Below are positions 38,686 to 50,200 of a DNA stretch of 64,000 nucleotides, piece by piece; within the stretch, counting starts at the first letter, position 1; each line of letters opens with the position of its first letter. The stretch is from assembly GCA_037074705.1 (NCBI GenBank), contig CM073596.1, forward strand, positions 25,766,001 through 25,830,000. Reading direction: 5' to 3'. The position numbers were made by a program, and so were the translations under genes. The notes beneath the pieces are model-generated. The model was not told where the DNA came from. It did not search any database and worked only from the letters and a program-made list of their open reading frames with translations. The stretch comes from Zhengitettix transpicula (taxonomy: Eukaryota; Arthropoda; Insecta; Orthoptera; Tetrigidae).

Positions 38686-39350
38686 TGTGGTAATTAAAAA
38701 TATATAATTATTTAATAAACAATATTTTACGATATTCATTATCGGCGGCGTAAATATGAGGATTGTCTACAAGAATATGGAGCCTATAATGCTTGCTTGC
38801 TAAAGTTGCATTGTTGCCTCAGGCAGCACTGGGACGAACAGAACTTGAGATATTCAGAGTTGTTTGGACCAGAAAGGCGAAAGATGTGTGTTTCTTTTTG
38901 TGGAGTCCGTGATTCAAAGTTCCTGTTACCATATTTGAGCAAGTGTAATTCGGGCGGCAGAGACATCTTATATTAAAAGTCCCGGGTTTTGGAATTACGA
39001 GTCGACAGTCAGAAGTATTTTGTCTACTGGCATATTTATGGACTTATCAAAGTTTTAAAAACAACGTCATCAAATAGCTAAGAGCATGAAGTGCTTTGTG
39101 TCTGAAAACTACAACACCCATTAAATTCAGTGAAATATGGCGGCCTTTCTGTGAAGTGTTTAACAAAAATCGAGTGAGATCGAGCCCAGACAAACAGCTA
39201 AGGGTAAAGTAAACAAAAACGAAATTTATTAATTGTAAACCTAATGTGTATTTCAATAATTATTTAATTTAAGAATTTTTCTCATTGGTAATTATCTTTA
39301 TTGGAGGTCCGCTTTTGTAAAATAATGTGTGTTTATTACGACATATTTTA
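38686..39350 (+). mobile_element. LTR fragment, family II, copy B
   Basis: Starts TGTGGTAATTAA after GTTATATA, like the 22.7-kb element. From about 39160 it matches the reverse complement of 52.1-52.3 kb: GAGATCGAGCCCAGAC, AACAGCTAAGGGTAA, AAACCTAATGTGTA and TTGGAGGTCCG correspond to TTGGAGGCCCG there. The right boundary is uncertain. A candidate end is TTATTACGACA at about 39340, and beyond that the match is lost. Confidence 0.65.
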
Positions 39351-41640
39351 CGCTAAATGCCGTAACATTGAAGCATCGCCACTTTCCTGATTGCTACATT
39401 TTCTGATTCTAGCTCGGAGTGGACAAGATGGGACAGAGAATAGTGGACCACAACAAAGGAAGGCCACGGATGACATACTAATACTGCTCGTAGTAGTAGT
39501 ATTATAGAAGAGTAACCATGGAAACCGCAGTTGCTAGGGACGCGCTCACGCTCACCGAAACAGGCTCCACACCTAGACAGCAGAGTATTATAACTAACGG
39601 CTAATCTCAACTGTCTATATCGTTTCCTAGATATATATTCGGTATGTTTTTAATTATTATTCTACTTTAACTGAATATTTATACTACCATAATATAGTTC
39701 TCTTTGATTTATAAATCCCATCACTGTAAAAATATATCATTAATGGCAATTATTTCCTTGTTTCTATATTTAGTCTTGCTGCAATAACGTAACCTTAAGT
39801 TAATAACAGATTAAATATTCGTGAATGGTGTATGAGTAAGTGTTATAGTGATAGGAGTTATTTTATAAAAAAATATTATAGTGATACAATATTTCTTCCT
39901 CTAAAAGCTGTGTTTTATAGGGTGAAAAAAGGACGAGCCAGGAGTCGTTTATAAAACTGGTTGTGCGGTTAATTCTCTTGAGAAAATCTCAAAGTCCTCT
40001 GCAGATATTTCACTTAGACTTAACGCAGATGGCCTTTTCTTCGTCCTTGCAGTAAATCTTGATTAGAGACACTGTGTGAGAGAGAAGCTGGTTGGTGTGT
40101 GTTATCTTTCCCCTTTCCACCGCCAAGTACGTAATGGAACCTAATTGTCCCCTACTAAGATATCTATCTATCTAAAATCCCCTCCTTCTCTCTCTTTTTC
40201 CTCAACGTTCACTCGCCCCATTTACATTTAGGAACATCCCCCCCCAACCCCATCCCGCCTCCCTTCTACCACATCCATTTACGTAAATAATTTATTTTCC
40301 CCTCTTCCTCCCTTTCGTTTTAATAGTCCCATTAAGCGGAGACCAGTAACGTTTAAATAAAACCTTCCTCATCCATTTCCAATTTCTTTACGTCTTTCAG
40401 ATATTTATCATTCAAGCAGGGAAATCGTCAATTAGAATAGAGAGAGTACTAATGTTCTGGACTTGCCTGCAGCCGGCTTTTAGCGGGAATAAATACTGAA
40501 TTAAGACTTATTCGTGACCCGAAATTCTCATCGTATAATTTTGTGTGGAAATAACATATTTATAGTTTTAGTTTTCAGCTAAAAATAATTATTTACAGAG
40601 CGACGCGCTCTGTTAAAAGCGTCGGAAAATATTCCTGAGAAATTTTTTTTTTCTTAAAAGTTGTTTAAATCAGGAAACTAGGTTCTGGAAAACGATGGTC
40701 TAACTAGAAATTCAATACTTCTAACATTTTACAAAATATTAAGAATCCATTGCAAACAATATTTACTAAAATTCTGATAAAAGTGTCGGAAAAAATTCGT
40801 GAGAAAAACATTTTTTCTTAAAAGAGAAAAACATCGGTGGCTATTGGTAAAGATACTGGAGAATTATATCTTTATTCGTATAATTTTCTATAAATTTGTA
40901 GTTGCCATGTCCTATTTCTCTTTCCGCGAACAATGGAAAAATAAATCTAACATTTTAGGTGATAACAGAAACGTTAATCATCACGCCCTCCTGGTAAACT
41001 CCTGAAGAAGCTGCTGGATGGATGAAGCCACTGACTTGGAACACAGGGCCTCGTTCTGGAAGACCGGAACCGGAAAGAAAGAATAAGAGATGGGGAAGCG
41101 AGAGGGGTGGTAAGGGGAAAAGAAGACACGAACGAAAAGCCGGGGCCATAAGCTCACTCGGTGCTTCATGAATTATTTACTGTCCTCCGCTATCTCTGCA
41201 GACATCTCCTCCAGAACGTCAAGAAAATACTACGTCTTTTTCTTCCCTACCTTCCTCCCTGCATCCATCCCTTCCGAAGGCACCACACACTGCAAATAAC
41301 CTACGGCCCCGTAAAACTGGTATTGTAAACATAAAAGTGCTTGGGATCATGTCCCGTCCATCACTGTGCAGATAGAAACGTCAACAAAATATATACATTT
41401 TTATCGCTCTCTGTCTTTTCTTTTTCTCTTTCTGGCCTCGACGACTGAAGCACCACCACGGTTACGACGTCGACGCTAAATAGAGGTTTCGAGGCTCTTG
41501 TGCCTTTTTTCATCTCTCTGAAATATATTTTTTACTATTTTTGCCGTCAAAAATATGTGGAAGTCGAGAAGTAAAAAAAATAAATCCGTTTATGATCAAT
41601 AAATTTATCATCAATATTTCGATCAGTTCCTGGATTAATC
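39351..41640. other. Gene-free stretch with GC-rich patches
   Basis: 39360-39600 is GC- and CpG-richer and includes a (GTA)n run near 39490-39508. 40040-40480 and 40960-41480 are also GC- or CT-richer. The frames they contain are biased in composition and not recognised. The rest is AT-rich. Confidence 0.45.
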
Positions 41641-41707
41641 TATTTTTACACTTCAGAAGAATTTATCTCATCTGAGTCTTTTTCAACATAAAACTTAATA
41701 TAATAAA

Positions 41708-41827
41708 GTATTGAAACATGGAGGGGGAATGTTAGTAACCATTTTAACGAATACTTTTAATAAAATTGAAACTGCAGATAATATTCCAGATGATTGGAAA
41801 TATATCATATATAACCCCATTTTTTAA
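41708..41827 (+). pseudogene. LINE reverse transcriptase fragment, upstream part
   Basis: The frame reads KHGGGMLVTILTNTFNK and then NIPDDWKYIIYNPIF before a stop. This matches the stretch just before the reverse-transcriptase fingers in RTE/Jockey-type LINE proteins, where the pattern is (G)G..L...L...FN.(I)W....IP.DWK..II.PIFKKG. The sequence breaks off after PIF, where AAAAAAGG remains of the KKG codons. It is the same protein as the fragment at 42399-43330, and the two are separated by a retroposon and a deletion. Non-functional. The clade assignment is from memory of motif style, so moderate. Confidence 0.75.
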
Positions 41828-41849
41828 AAAAGGTAATAATATATATATA

Positions 41850-42390
41850 TTTTTTGTTTAGGTTTTTTTTAGGTAACAGGTTACATTAGGGTAATCCACA
41901 TGGTGGTAACTCCCCTTTAATAGGGATTTGAAAGGGGGGATGTGGAAGGGTTAGAGGAAGGTAGCCAAGGGTTAACTAGGGCCCCCGGGCTATATTTTAA
42001 GGATCCTACCCGGAATTCGCCTAAAAGTGATGCAGGACAAACTCTAGAAAACCCTGCTTTAGGTAGGTCGGGAATTCGGTACTTGTTCCACGTCCTTCCG
42101 ATAGCGGAAGAGGAGTTTGTTGTGGGGACGCAGCATTCCCTTCTCCGTGCCTCTACCAGTTTAGGAGGCAGCTGGCCGACTATTCCAATGGGAATAGCGG
42201 ACAACTCTTACCGTATGTCCAAGGTCTGTGACCCCGGAACATACACCTCTCAGAAAAGTCCTAGGTGCCTCGGGTTGTGGGAACCTTGGTTCAAAAATGT
42301 AGAGAGGAAAATGTATCCCCAAAGGTAGCCCCATCCGTCACTCCTACAAGGTTCTGCCTGCGAGAGAATAGCCATCGCAAACCGCTCAAG
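41850..42390 (-). mobile_element. Retroposon R, copy 6, inside the LINE remnant
   Basis: Begins at the left with a T-run and AGGTAACAGGTTACATTAGG, then follows the family to the 5' hairpin region (GCCTGCGAGAGAATAGCC..CGC) and stops at GCTC, within about 15 bp of the 5' end of the 17995-18541 copy. Having nearly the same 5' limit in two unrelated sites supports a defined element of about 0.55 kb. About 18 bp around CATAGGAAGG are missing. No target duplication is visible. Confidence 0.9.
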
Positions 42391-42398
42391 CTTTTAAA

Positions 42399-43330
42399 CT
42401 AACAGAAGAATTCAGAGTGAATAAAGGGTTTAAGCAGGGATGCAGTCTATTAAATTACTTTTTAATATTTTTTAAGATCAGGCACTTAATTTATGATATA
42501 AAAAATGTTCTAGAATGGTCTTTCCTATAGGAGATAGAATACTACATTCATTGTTGTTTTCCGACAATAAGGAGATGAAGAGGACATGACATACATGAGG
42601 AATAAGCTCATGGAAGAATATTAAAAAAAATGGGGACTGAACATAAATTTACAGACGACAGAATACATATGTTTAGGAAAATATGTAGAAGACATAACAC
42701 TCGAAACGGGAAAAATAAAAAAAAATGTGAAATTTTTAAATACTTGGGGTCAATAATTACAAATGTAGAAATATGTGAAAGAGATATACAAACTAAAATT
42801 GCAGTGGAAAAGAATGCTACCAAGATTTTACACAGAATAATTTGGAATAAAAATTTAACAAAGGAAACAAATATCGAAATTTATAATAGCATAATACAGA
42901 ACATTCTATGTTATGGAAGTGAAACTTTGCCTCTGACTGTATTACAAAAGAACAAAATTATAACAGTAGAATTCGATTATCTGAGGAGAAGTCATCAAGA
43001 AACAAGACCGGATAAAATTAGAAATGAGCTCCTTTGGAAAGAAATGAACGTAACTACGTCTGTCGTGAAAAGGATTGAAAATCAAACCCTCAAATGGTAT
43101 GGTCACGTACTAAGAATAGAAAATGGAAGATGGCCAAATGAAATATACCAATGGTCACCTCCTGGAAAAAATAAACGGGGCAGACCCAGATTAAAGTGGG
43201 AAACCCATGTGAAAAACATAATGGAGGATAGGATTCTGGAAGAGGGAGATTGGAACGACAGACAGAAATGGAAATTGAAGACGGAAAACCGATAAAAGAG
43301 GGAAAAGCCGAAGAAGAATTAAAGGAGCAA
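42399..43330 (+). pseudogene. LINE reverse transcriptase, C-terminal part (broken)
   Basis: Begins LTEEFRVNKGFKQGCSL, the motif before the catalytic palm of LINE reverse transcriptases (usual form F.V..G.RQGC.LSP). The frame is then disturbed. FPIGDRILHSLLFSDN lies in a second frame and has SDN in place of the catalytic ADD. KWGLNINLQTTEYICLGK lies in a third. After an A-run at 42717-42725 the original frame resumes with KYLGSIIT and stays open to 43295. The C-terminal landmarks are YGSETLPLT, FDYLRRSHQETR, KWYGHVLRIENGRW and SPPGKNKRGRPRLKW, all typical of arthropod endonuclease-reverse transcriptases. The first 30 or so residues after the ATG at 42630 are out of frame with the family. At least three frameshifts and an altered active site make it dead. 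Confidence 0.9.
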
Positions 43331-43343
43331 GATGGAAACATGT

Positions 43344-43416
43344 GAATCGGACCGGGAATCGAACAAAGGACCTCCGCTTGGTACGTGTTACTCCATCCAT
43401 CTGAGCTACTCGGGAT
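43344..43416 (-). repeat. tRNA-like sequence (SINE head or tRNA pseudogene)
   Basis: Read on the minus strand it has TAGCTCAGATGG (complement at 43397-43408), a good A box, and GTTCGATTCCC (complement at 43354-43364), a good B box, at tRNA-like spacing. A D-arm GCTC/GAGT is visible, but the T-stem (CTTTG opposite CCCGG) and the acceptor stem do not pair properly. It is therefore more likely a tRNA-derived SINE or a pseudogene than a working tRNA. It lies directly behind the 3' end of the LINE fragment. Confidence 0.6.
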
Positions 43417-44661
43417 ATGCGAGTTTTCTGCATACATTGTATATGTCATTCCTGATCCTTTAATTATAATATTTTATTATAATTTGTAAACTTTTCTTAA
43501 TTAAGTGACGAGGACTGAAAAATCTTCTGATTCATTTGATAAATTTCTGAGCGGCCGAAATAGCAACTCTGTTTGTGTTTCTCAATTTTTTTTATGCTTA
43601 CCGAATTCAATTATTGGATTTATATTCTTATATGGCTGTATCTTTTATGTTTCGTTCGTCACTATGCCAGTTCATTACGTCTTCAAGATTCTTCTTCCGC
43701 ACACCAAATTCCAAAATCTTTCTCAGCCCTCCAATTTGTTGCCTTCACGACGGCCCAGGCTCAAAATACATATAGATCATTCTTCGATAGACTTAGCATT
43801 TTCTAAAATAATATAATGTTGGAAAATGAAAGATTACTCGTCTTGAAGAACGTCTGGTTTTTTCAGTTACACTACAGAGTGTGAAGAAAGAATCGGACCT
43901 GACGAATATCTGAGAAATACACTTCGCACGAAAAAAAGAGGAAACCCGATTTGAATATTGCTTTGAGAGCTATTGAATGGCGGTAAATGTAAGCCGCCGT
44001 CGCCACCACCGGCACCACCATCAGCCCCCGCACCACCGCTTACTCCACCTCGGGTGGGGCGGGAAGGAACTTTGTAATCTAAATCGAAAACCATCGCTTT
44101 TATTTTTAAAAGCCGGTTTTCTACCAATCGACTACGTTTTGTGAGAAACCTATAGTATGAACTAGCGACAGACGGCGCTGAATTTTTTTTGCATGGGATT
44201 CCATAAAAATATGTAATATACTTCTTTAATATTTTAAAATTAGTCTTGGCGTCTCAAATAAATCGATACCGCTTCTCGGTGGAGGGTGAGTAACTTTTAA
44301 ATTTCATACTACTACGAATCAAGGTTTTGGAAAAATATTCCCCATGTTTGATTTTTTTTCCCCTCTTCAAGCGATTTAATCTGTAGCTTTCTGGTATTTT
44401 AGCTGAAATATTTCCCGAAATGTCTCAATATACAATAATAAATGAGAGACTTTTATTTAAATTCTTAAAGGGTTTCCTCGCCCGTCCCCAACACTTCTCA
44501 AATTTTTATTATAAAGAAATATATTTTTTTGGGTTATCATTACATACTTTGCCTCCTTCGTTGCTGTTTATTCGAATTCTTTATGTTTTATTAAATAAGG
44601 AAACAATTTTCCGTTAAAACCCTCAGCGGAATGAAAAACATTTTCTTTATTTCAGTTCTGG
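43417..44661. other. Gene-free stretch
   Basis: 43560-43800 holds three overlapping frames that are not recognisable. 43995-44060 is a CCACCACCGGC-type triplet-rich patch giving a glycine/alanine-rich minus-strand frame (43867-44127, 86 codons), which is probably simple-repeat translation. The rest is AT-rich. Confidence 0.45.
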
Positions 44662-46742
44662 CAGTATACAGCAAACTCCTCTCCCGCTATCGGAAGGGCG
44701 TGGGACAAGTACCCAATGCCGGACCTACCCGATGCAGGTTTTCCTAGGGTTTTCCCTGCATTTCTTTAGACGAATGCCGGGTAGGATCCTTAAACTATAG
44801 CCCGGGGACCCTAGTAACCCTTGGCTACCTTCCTCCACCCTTCCGCATCCCCCCTTTCAAATCCCTTCCTATGCTATTAAAGGGGAGTTGCCCAATGCGG
44901 ATCACCCTCATGTAGCCTGTTGCCCTAAAAAATAATAATAATAATAAAAATTTATTTCTCTAAAGGGGTCACAGACCTTGGGCAGTCTGCGAGGGCCATT
45001 CTCTCGCAGGCAATACCTGCGAGGGATGTTCTCTCGGAGGCAGAACCTTGTAGGAGAGATACGAAGGGGGTATCTTTGGGGATGCCTTTGCCTCTCCGTT
45101 TTTAAACTAAGGTTCTCACAAGCCGAGGCACCTCGGCCTGTTCTGAGAGGTGTATGTTCCGGGGTAACATCTTGGGCATACGGTAAGAGTTGTCTGCTAT
45201 TCCCATTGGAATAGCCGGCCAGCTGCCTCCTAAACTGGTCGAGGAACGGAGAAGTCAATGCTGCATCCCCACAGAAAACTCCTCCCCGCTATCGGAAGGG
45301 CGTGGGACAAGTACCCAATGCCCGACCTACCTGATGCATGTTTTTCTAGGATTTTCTCTGCATTTCTTTAGGTGAATGCCAGGTAGGATCCTTAAACTAT
45401 AGCCCGGGGACCCTAGTAACCCTTGGCTACCTTCCTCCACCCTTCCGCATCCCCCCTTTCAAATCCCTTCCTATGCTATTAAAGGGGAGTTGCCCAATGC
45501 GGATCACCCTCATGTAGCCTGTTGCCCTAAAAAATAATAATAATAATAAAAATTTATTTCTCTAAAGGGGTCACAGACCTTGGGCAGTCTGCGAGGGCCA
45601 TTCTCTCGCAGGCAATACCTGCGAGGGATGTTCTCTCGGAGGCAGAACCTTGTAGGAGAGATACGAAGGGGGTATCTTTGGGGATGCCTTTGCCTCTCCG
45701 TTTTTAAACTAAGGTTCTCACAAGCCGAGGCACCTCGGCCTGTTCTGAGAGGTGTATGTTCCGGGGTAACATCTTGGGCATACGGTAAGAGTTGTCTGCT
45801 ATTCCCATTGGAATAGCCGGCCAGCTGCCTCCTAAACTGGTCGAGGAACGGAGAAGTCAATGCTGCATCCCCACAGAAAACTCCTCCCCGCTATCGGAAG
45901 GGCGTGGGACAAGTACCCAATGCCCGACCTACCTGATGCATGTTTTTCTAGGATTTTCTCTGCATTTCTTTAGGTGAATGCCAGGTAGGATCCTTAAACT
46001 ATAGCCCGGGGACCCTAGTAACCCTTGGCTACCTTCCTCCACCCTTCCGCATCCCCCCTTTCAAATCCCTTCCTATGCTATTAAAGGGGAGTTGCCCAAT
46101 GCGGATCACCCTCATGTAGCCTGTTGCCCTAAAAAATAATAATAATAATAAAAATTTATTTCTCTAAAGGGGTCACAGACCTTGGGCAGTCTGCGAGGGC
46201 CATTCTCTCGCAGACAATACCTGCGAGGGATGTTCTCTCGGAGGCAGAACCTTGTAGGAGAGATACGAAGGGGGTATCTTTGGGGATGCCTTTGCCTCTC
46301 CGTTTTTAAACTAAGGTTCTCACAAGCCGAGGCACCTCGGCCTGTTCTGAGAGGTGTATGTTCCGGGGTAACATCTTGGGCATACGGTAAGAGTTGTCTG
46401 CTATTCCCATTGGAATAGCCGGCCAGCTGCCTCCTAAACTGGTCGAGGAACGGAGAAGTCAATGCTGCATCCCCACAGCAAACTCCTCCCCGCTATCGGA
46501 AGGGCGTGGGACAAGTACCCAATGCCCGACCTACCTGATGCATGTTTTTCTAGGATTTTCTCTGCATTTCTTTAGGTGAATGCCAGGTAGGATCCTTAAA
46601 ATATAGCCCGGGGGCCCTAGTTAACCCTTGGCTACATTCCTCTACCCTTCCGCATCTCCCCTTTCAAATCCCTTTCTATGCTATTAAAGGGGAGTTGCCC
46701 AACGTGGATTACCCTCGTGTAGCCTGTTGCCCTAAAGAAAAA
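44662..46742 (+). mobile_element. Retroposon R, copy 7: tandem array of three 602-bp units
   Basis: A 5'-truncated copy (44662-44935, beginning GCAAACTCCTCTCCCGCTAT) is followed by three full units at about 44936-45537, 45538-46139 and 46140-46742. Each unit is an (AAT)n tail, a short linker ATTTATTTCTCTAAAGGGG, the fragment TCACAGACCTTGGGCA, a doubled 5' hairpin (CTGCGAGGG..CTCTCGCAG, then CTGCGAGGG..CTCTCGGAG), and the element body to GTTGCCCTAAA. The first two units look identical. The third differs at a few sites (for example CAGACAATACC, and CAGCAAACT instead of CAGAAAACT). Repeated 116-, 78- and 61-codon frames are by-products of the array, not genes. Confidence 0.96.
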
Positions 46743-46947
46743 AAGATATTTCTCTGTTCGGTCTTCTACCAATATTTTTTTCATAAAACTCTAAAACAAT
46801 ATTCCTTTCTATATTGCGATGTCCTTAATATTTTTTTTATCTACATAATGCTTCAATGACCAAAAGTTATAATGATTTATGTCCAACTCAGAAAAGTACT
46901 AAATAAGTTGCTTATTAAAATGAAAAAAAAAATACGTTTGATTGAAA

Positions 46948-47200
46948 ATAATGAATAATAAAGATAGCCAATACAGATAAAAAAAAGGTAATATAAATAC
47001 CACACAACGTTTCTGGGATCCATGACCCTTTCGTCAGGTGCTAAGAAGAGCGTAGTGAAGGTGTTGTCAACTAACCAGTGCAGTTGTGTTTCTCTAGGCT
47101 CTTCTTAGCACCTGAAGAAAAGGACAAGGATCCCAGAAACGTTGTGTGGTATTTCTATACCCCTTTTTTATGTCTGTATTGGTTAACTTTATTATTCATG
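46948..47200. mobile_element. Palindromic element with hammerhead-like cores in both arms
   Basis: Arms of about 105 bp (46948-47053 and 47098-47200) around a spacer of about 45 bp. Left-arm landmarks AATACCACACAACGTTTCTG, GGATCC and TCAGGTGCTAAGAAGAGC are matched in reverse complement on the right. Read toward the outside, each arm has CTGANGA, a GGATCC-containing stem and GAAACGTTGTGTGGTAT: CTGACGA in the left arm (minus strand), CTGAAGA in the right arm (plus strand). This is the layout of the hammerhead core in Penelope-like elements, whose terminal repeats can be inverted. Stem II pairs only weakly here, so activity is doubtful. The element has no protein-coding part. Confidence 0.65.
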
Positions 47201-50200
47201 AATTTGGTTATTATTGCTGTTAAAAGTTATAAATATGTCCTTACCCTGTTTAATTAAAAATATCTGGTGTATCGAGCTTTAATTAGAAAAAGCTTTCGGG
47301 TACAGCAATTTTTAAATGGAAATAATATAATATATTTACAGCACAGTAGCATAAAATATTTTTTTTATAAATAGTAATATCAATAAAAAAATAATTATCA
47401 GATAGTTTTTTACCTTATTATCAAGGCGCCATAATTTCAACAAATTTTTATAAAAGTTGTGTTACTAGGTTTTAATATATTGTATGTTTATACTTAAAAA
47501 TGGCAGACACCTAAAACGTCTTCTAATTAATGTTAAATACATGAGTGGTTTTTAATAAAACAGGATAAGGTCATATTGGTATCTTCTAATAATTATTATA
47601 CACTTCTGTTTCACAAAATAATATTTAAATTAGTTGATTAATAAAGCTAAATTTAATATTTAATGAACCACGCAACGTTTCATCCCTACATATTTCTGAA
47701 TTAAATGGTCATAAATCATTAAGCTGTAGATTGTCAGAAAATGTTTAATTTTAATGACCAAAAAAGTTACAGATGTCGATATAAGGATAATTTTATAATT
47801 TATGTTTAAGAAATAAAATTAAATTACGCTAACCCTAGGTGATCTTTATAAATATATGGTACTTACCTTATTACATCCCCATTATTTGTTTTCAGGATTA
47901 CGAAAATCAATAGACCCAGTATTTCAGTTAATTGGTTATAGTACAGTGATTTATATTTTAAAAATGTGTCGTACTAATCAAAGTTCGACGGCCTGTTCCA
48001 GATGTGAACGAACGCTATCAGGAGTACTGGGACCTCCGTATCAATACAGACTTCATATCGTTATACGTAGCGTGTATGAAAGCTTCCAGGAATGCATTTC
48101 CGTGATGCGGCACAGATACGCGGAAGCGATTGGCTTACATCGTCGATTTCCCCGACGTAAATACTTGACAACGCGAAATAAAAATAAAACAGAATCCCCA
48201 GCTCTGCTTACTCTAAGCCGCCCAAGTCCCGTGGAGGAGCTTAAAAACCAACCCCTCCCCCAAACCCTTACCACTGTGCACTCTGTGGATAGACTTACAG
48301 AACCATCTGGCAATATCTGACGCAGTCATCGTTTCTACATCTCACGAAAATATGAAAGGTGAGTTATAAAATGTTCAAGTTAATATTATTAAATTAGATT
48401 GGGACTTAAATAATTTTATCTCGCTGTGAGATCTCTGTAATTTTAATAGTTAATTTTTCTGACGTAAATTGAAACATAAATTAATAAATCCGGCAACTTT
48501 GCAGCCCTTTCAGTAAATTAAAAATAGTACTACGTATCGTTAGAACCTCTTCTGGTGCTCAAGTGTAAAATTCTAATTTATTTATTGATATTATAATAAG
48601 TAAATTATATTCTGACATTTAAAAATCAGCTTGCTATTTTTTTTTACATTTGTGCACTTGAAGAAATTCCAAAACAAAGGAACGATATGTAGTGCTATTA
48701 TTATTTTTTTTTATTAAATGTTGCTGACATGTTGAAATCAGTATCGATATAGAACATGAGATTTCAAATATACGAAATATTTGGAGCGATATAGAATAAT
48801 AAAGAATTCTGATTGTAATATATTTATTCCCCATACCATGTAAGATACATAAAAAAATGTAAAAATAAAATTTAACCCGCGTTTTGAAATTCATACATCT
48901 AATGCAGTAGCTTGCCAGATAAATATTTTATTGTTTAGATTTATTGAGGTTTTTTTTCATTTGTTTGTATGGTACATAACTATGAGTGTAATGTAGAAAC
49001 TTGCTTTTCTAAAACTTTTTTTATGAATAAATCCCCATGATGATATTTCCCTGACACTGCGAGAAGTCGTTGCCTATTTATACAGCAATTTACTTAAAAA
49101 TCACCACATTTCAAAATGTTTTCCCATTAAACGTATTATAGAAAATACAGCTTCGTTCCACAATAAATTTTACTCACAACAGAACATTGTTTGTGTCGGA
49201 TCTTAAATGATGCAATTAAGATGTTGTGTAAGTCTGTGGAATGTTCCCCGGATGCCTTGTCGATGTTATCTCGTGACCTTCCCCCATAACCATTTTGCCT
49301 CCGCCTCTAATACGGTATTTCTCTATCGTCTTAATTGGTAATATCACGCTCTCCGGAGGAACCTTTTTGAGGCCTGCGCCTCCCCTCGGAGTGGTAATGG
49401 CGCCAATTACGGCGAGGGTGGATTCCAATTGAAATGGCAATGGCCGTGGTGACGGTGGTAGTGGTGGTTTCCTCCCCTTCCGTCTCCTTTAATACAGGAC
49501 CCTCGGCTCCTTGTAACCTCTTAGGGAAACGCCCCTCGAGGGTAAGATATTAGAATCTTAAAAGGGTGTCTAATATATTTAAGAAATTAACTCCTCAGTA
49601 AAACCTTGGAGAAAAAATCGTCTTTCCCTACGAGGAAGGTAACAAAATTCGGTACTTGAACGATTATCATAAAACTTAGAATTTTTCTATTTCTCTGTTC
49701 ATTGTAATTATACCTCGATACTGTAAGAACCAAGGTAATAATAGAATACCAGGTTGATTGTGAATTGTGACAATGAAACTTTCTGAATAAAATATTTTTA
49801 TTTCTTATCACTCTTAATAATATAAAAATTAAACCAGACAGACATATATAATTACAAAAAATAAAACCAAGTTAACTAATCAACAGTTTTTATTGACGTT
49901 AAAAATTTGCAAATAAGGAATTTTAGTCACGGCCATATTCAGCTGAAGGAAGCAAAAATAGATTATTTATAAGCAATTCATAATATTTTTGTTTTACTCC
50001 ATTAAGTCGTTTAATTACTCTGCCTTTACCAATTATAGGTTTCGCAGAGTGTCATTGAAAGGACCTTTTGTTGAGAAAAATCTGACAATTTCTTTGGTTG
50101 GAACTAAATGTTTGATATTTTTTCTTTCCATAACGGAGCCAAAAATTTCTTTTAAATTTTTTTATTTTGTTGTTTCTGATATTCAATTCTTCTTTTAACC

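Noticed and set aside
42630..42724. The ATG at 42630 as a true protein start
   Set aside because: The family-matching peptide in this interval lies in another frame (KWGLNINLQTTEYICLGK). The open frame joins the family only after the A-run at 42717-42725.
43867..44127. Glycine/alanine-rich 86-codon minus-strand frame
   Set aside because: Its middle is a CCACCACCGGC-type triplet patch. The remainder has no recognisable motif.
44908..46579. Repeated 116-, 78- and 61-codon frames, seen again at 56575-57644, as a possible multicopy gene family
   Set aside because: They lie on both strands of the 602-bp retroposon units, overlap each other, and are repeated only because the DNA is. Equivalent frames in dispersed copies are broken or shifted.
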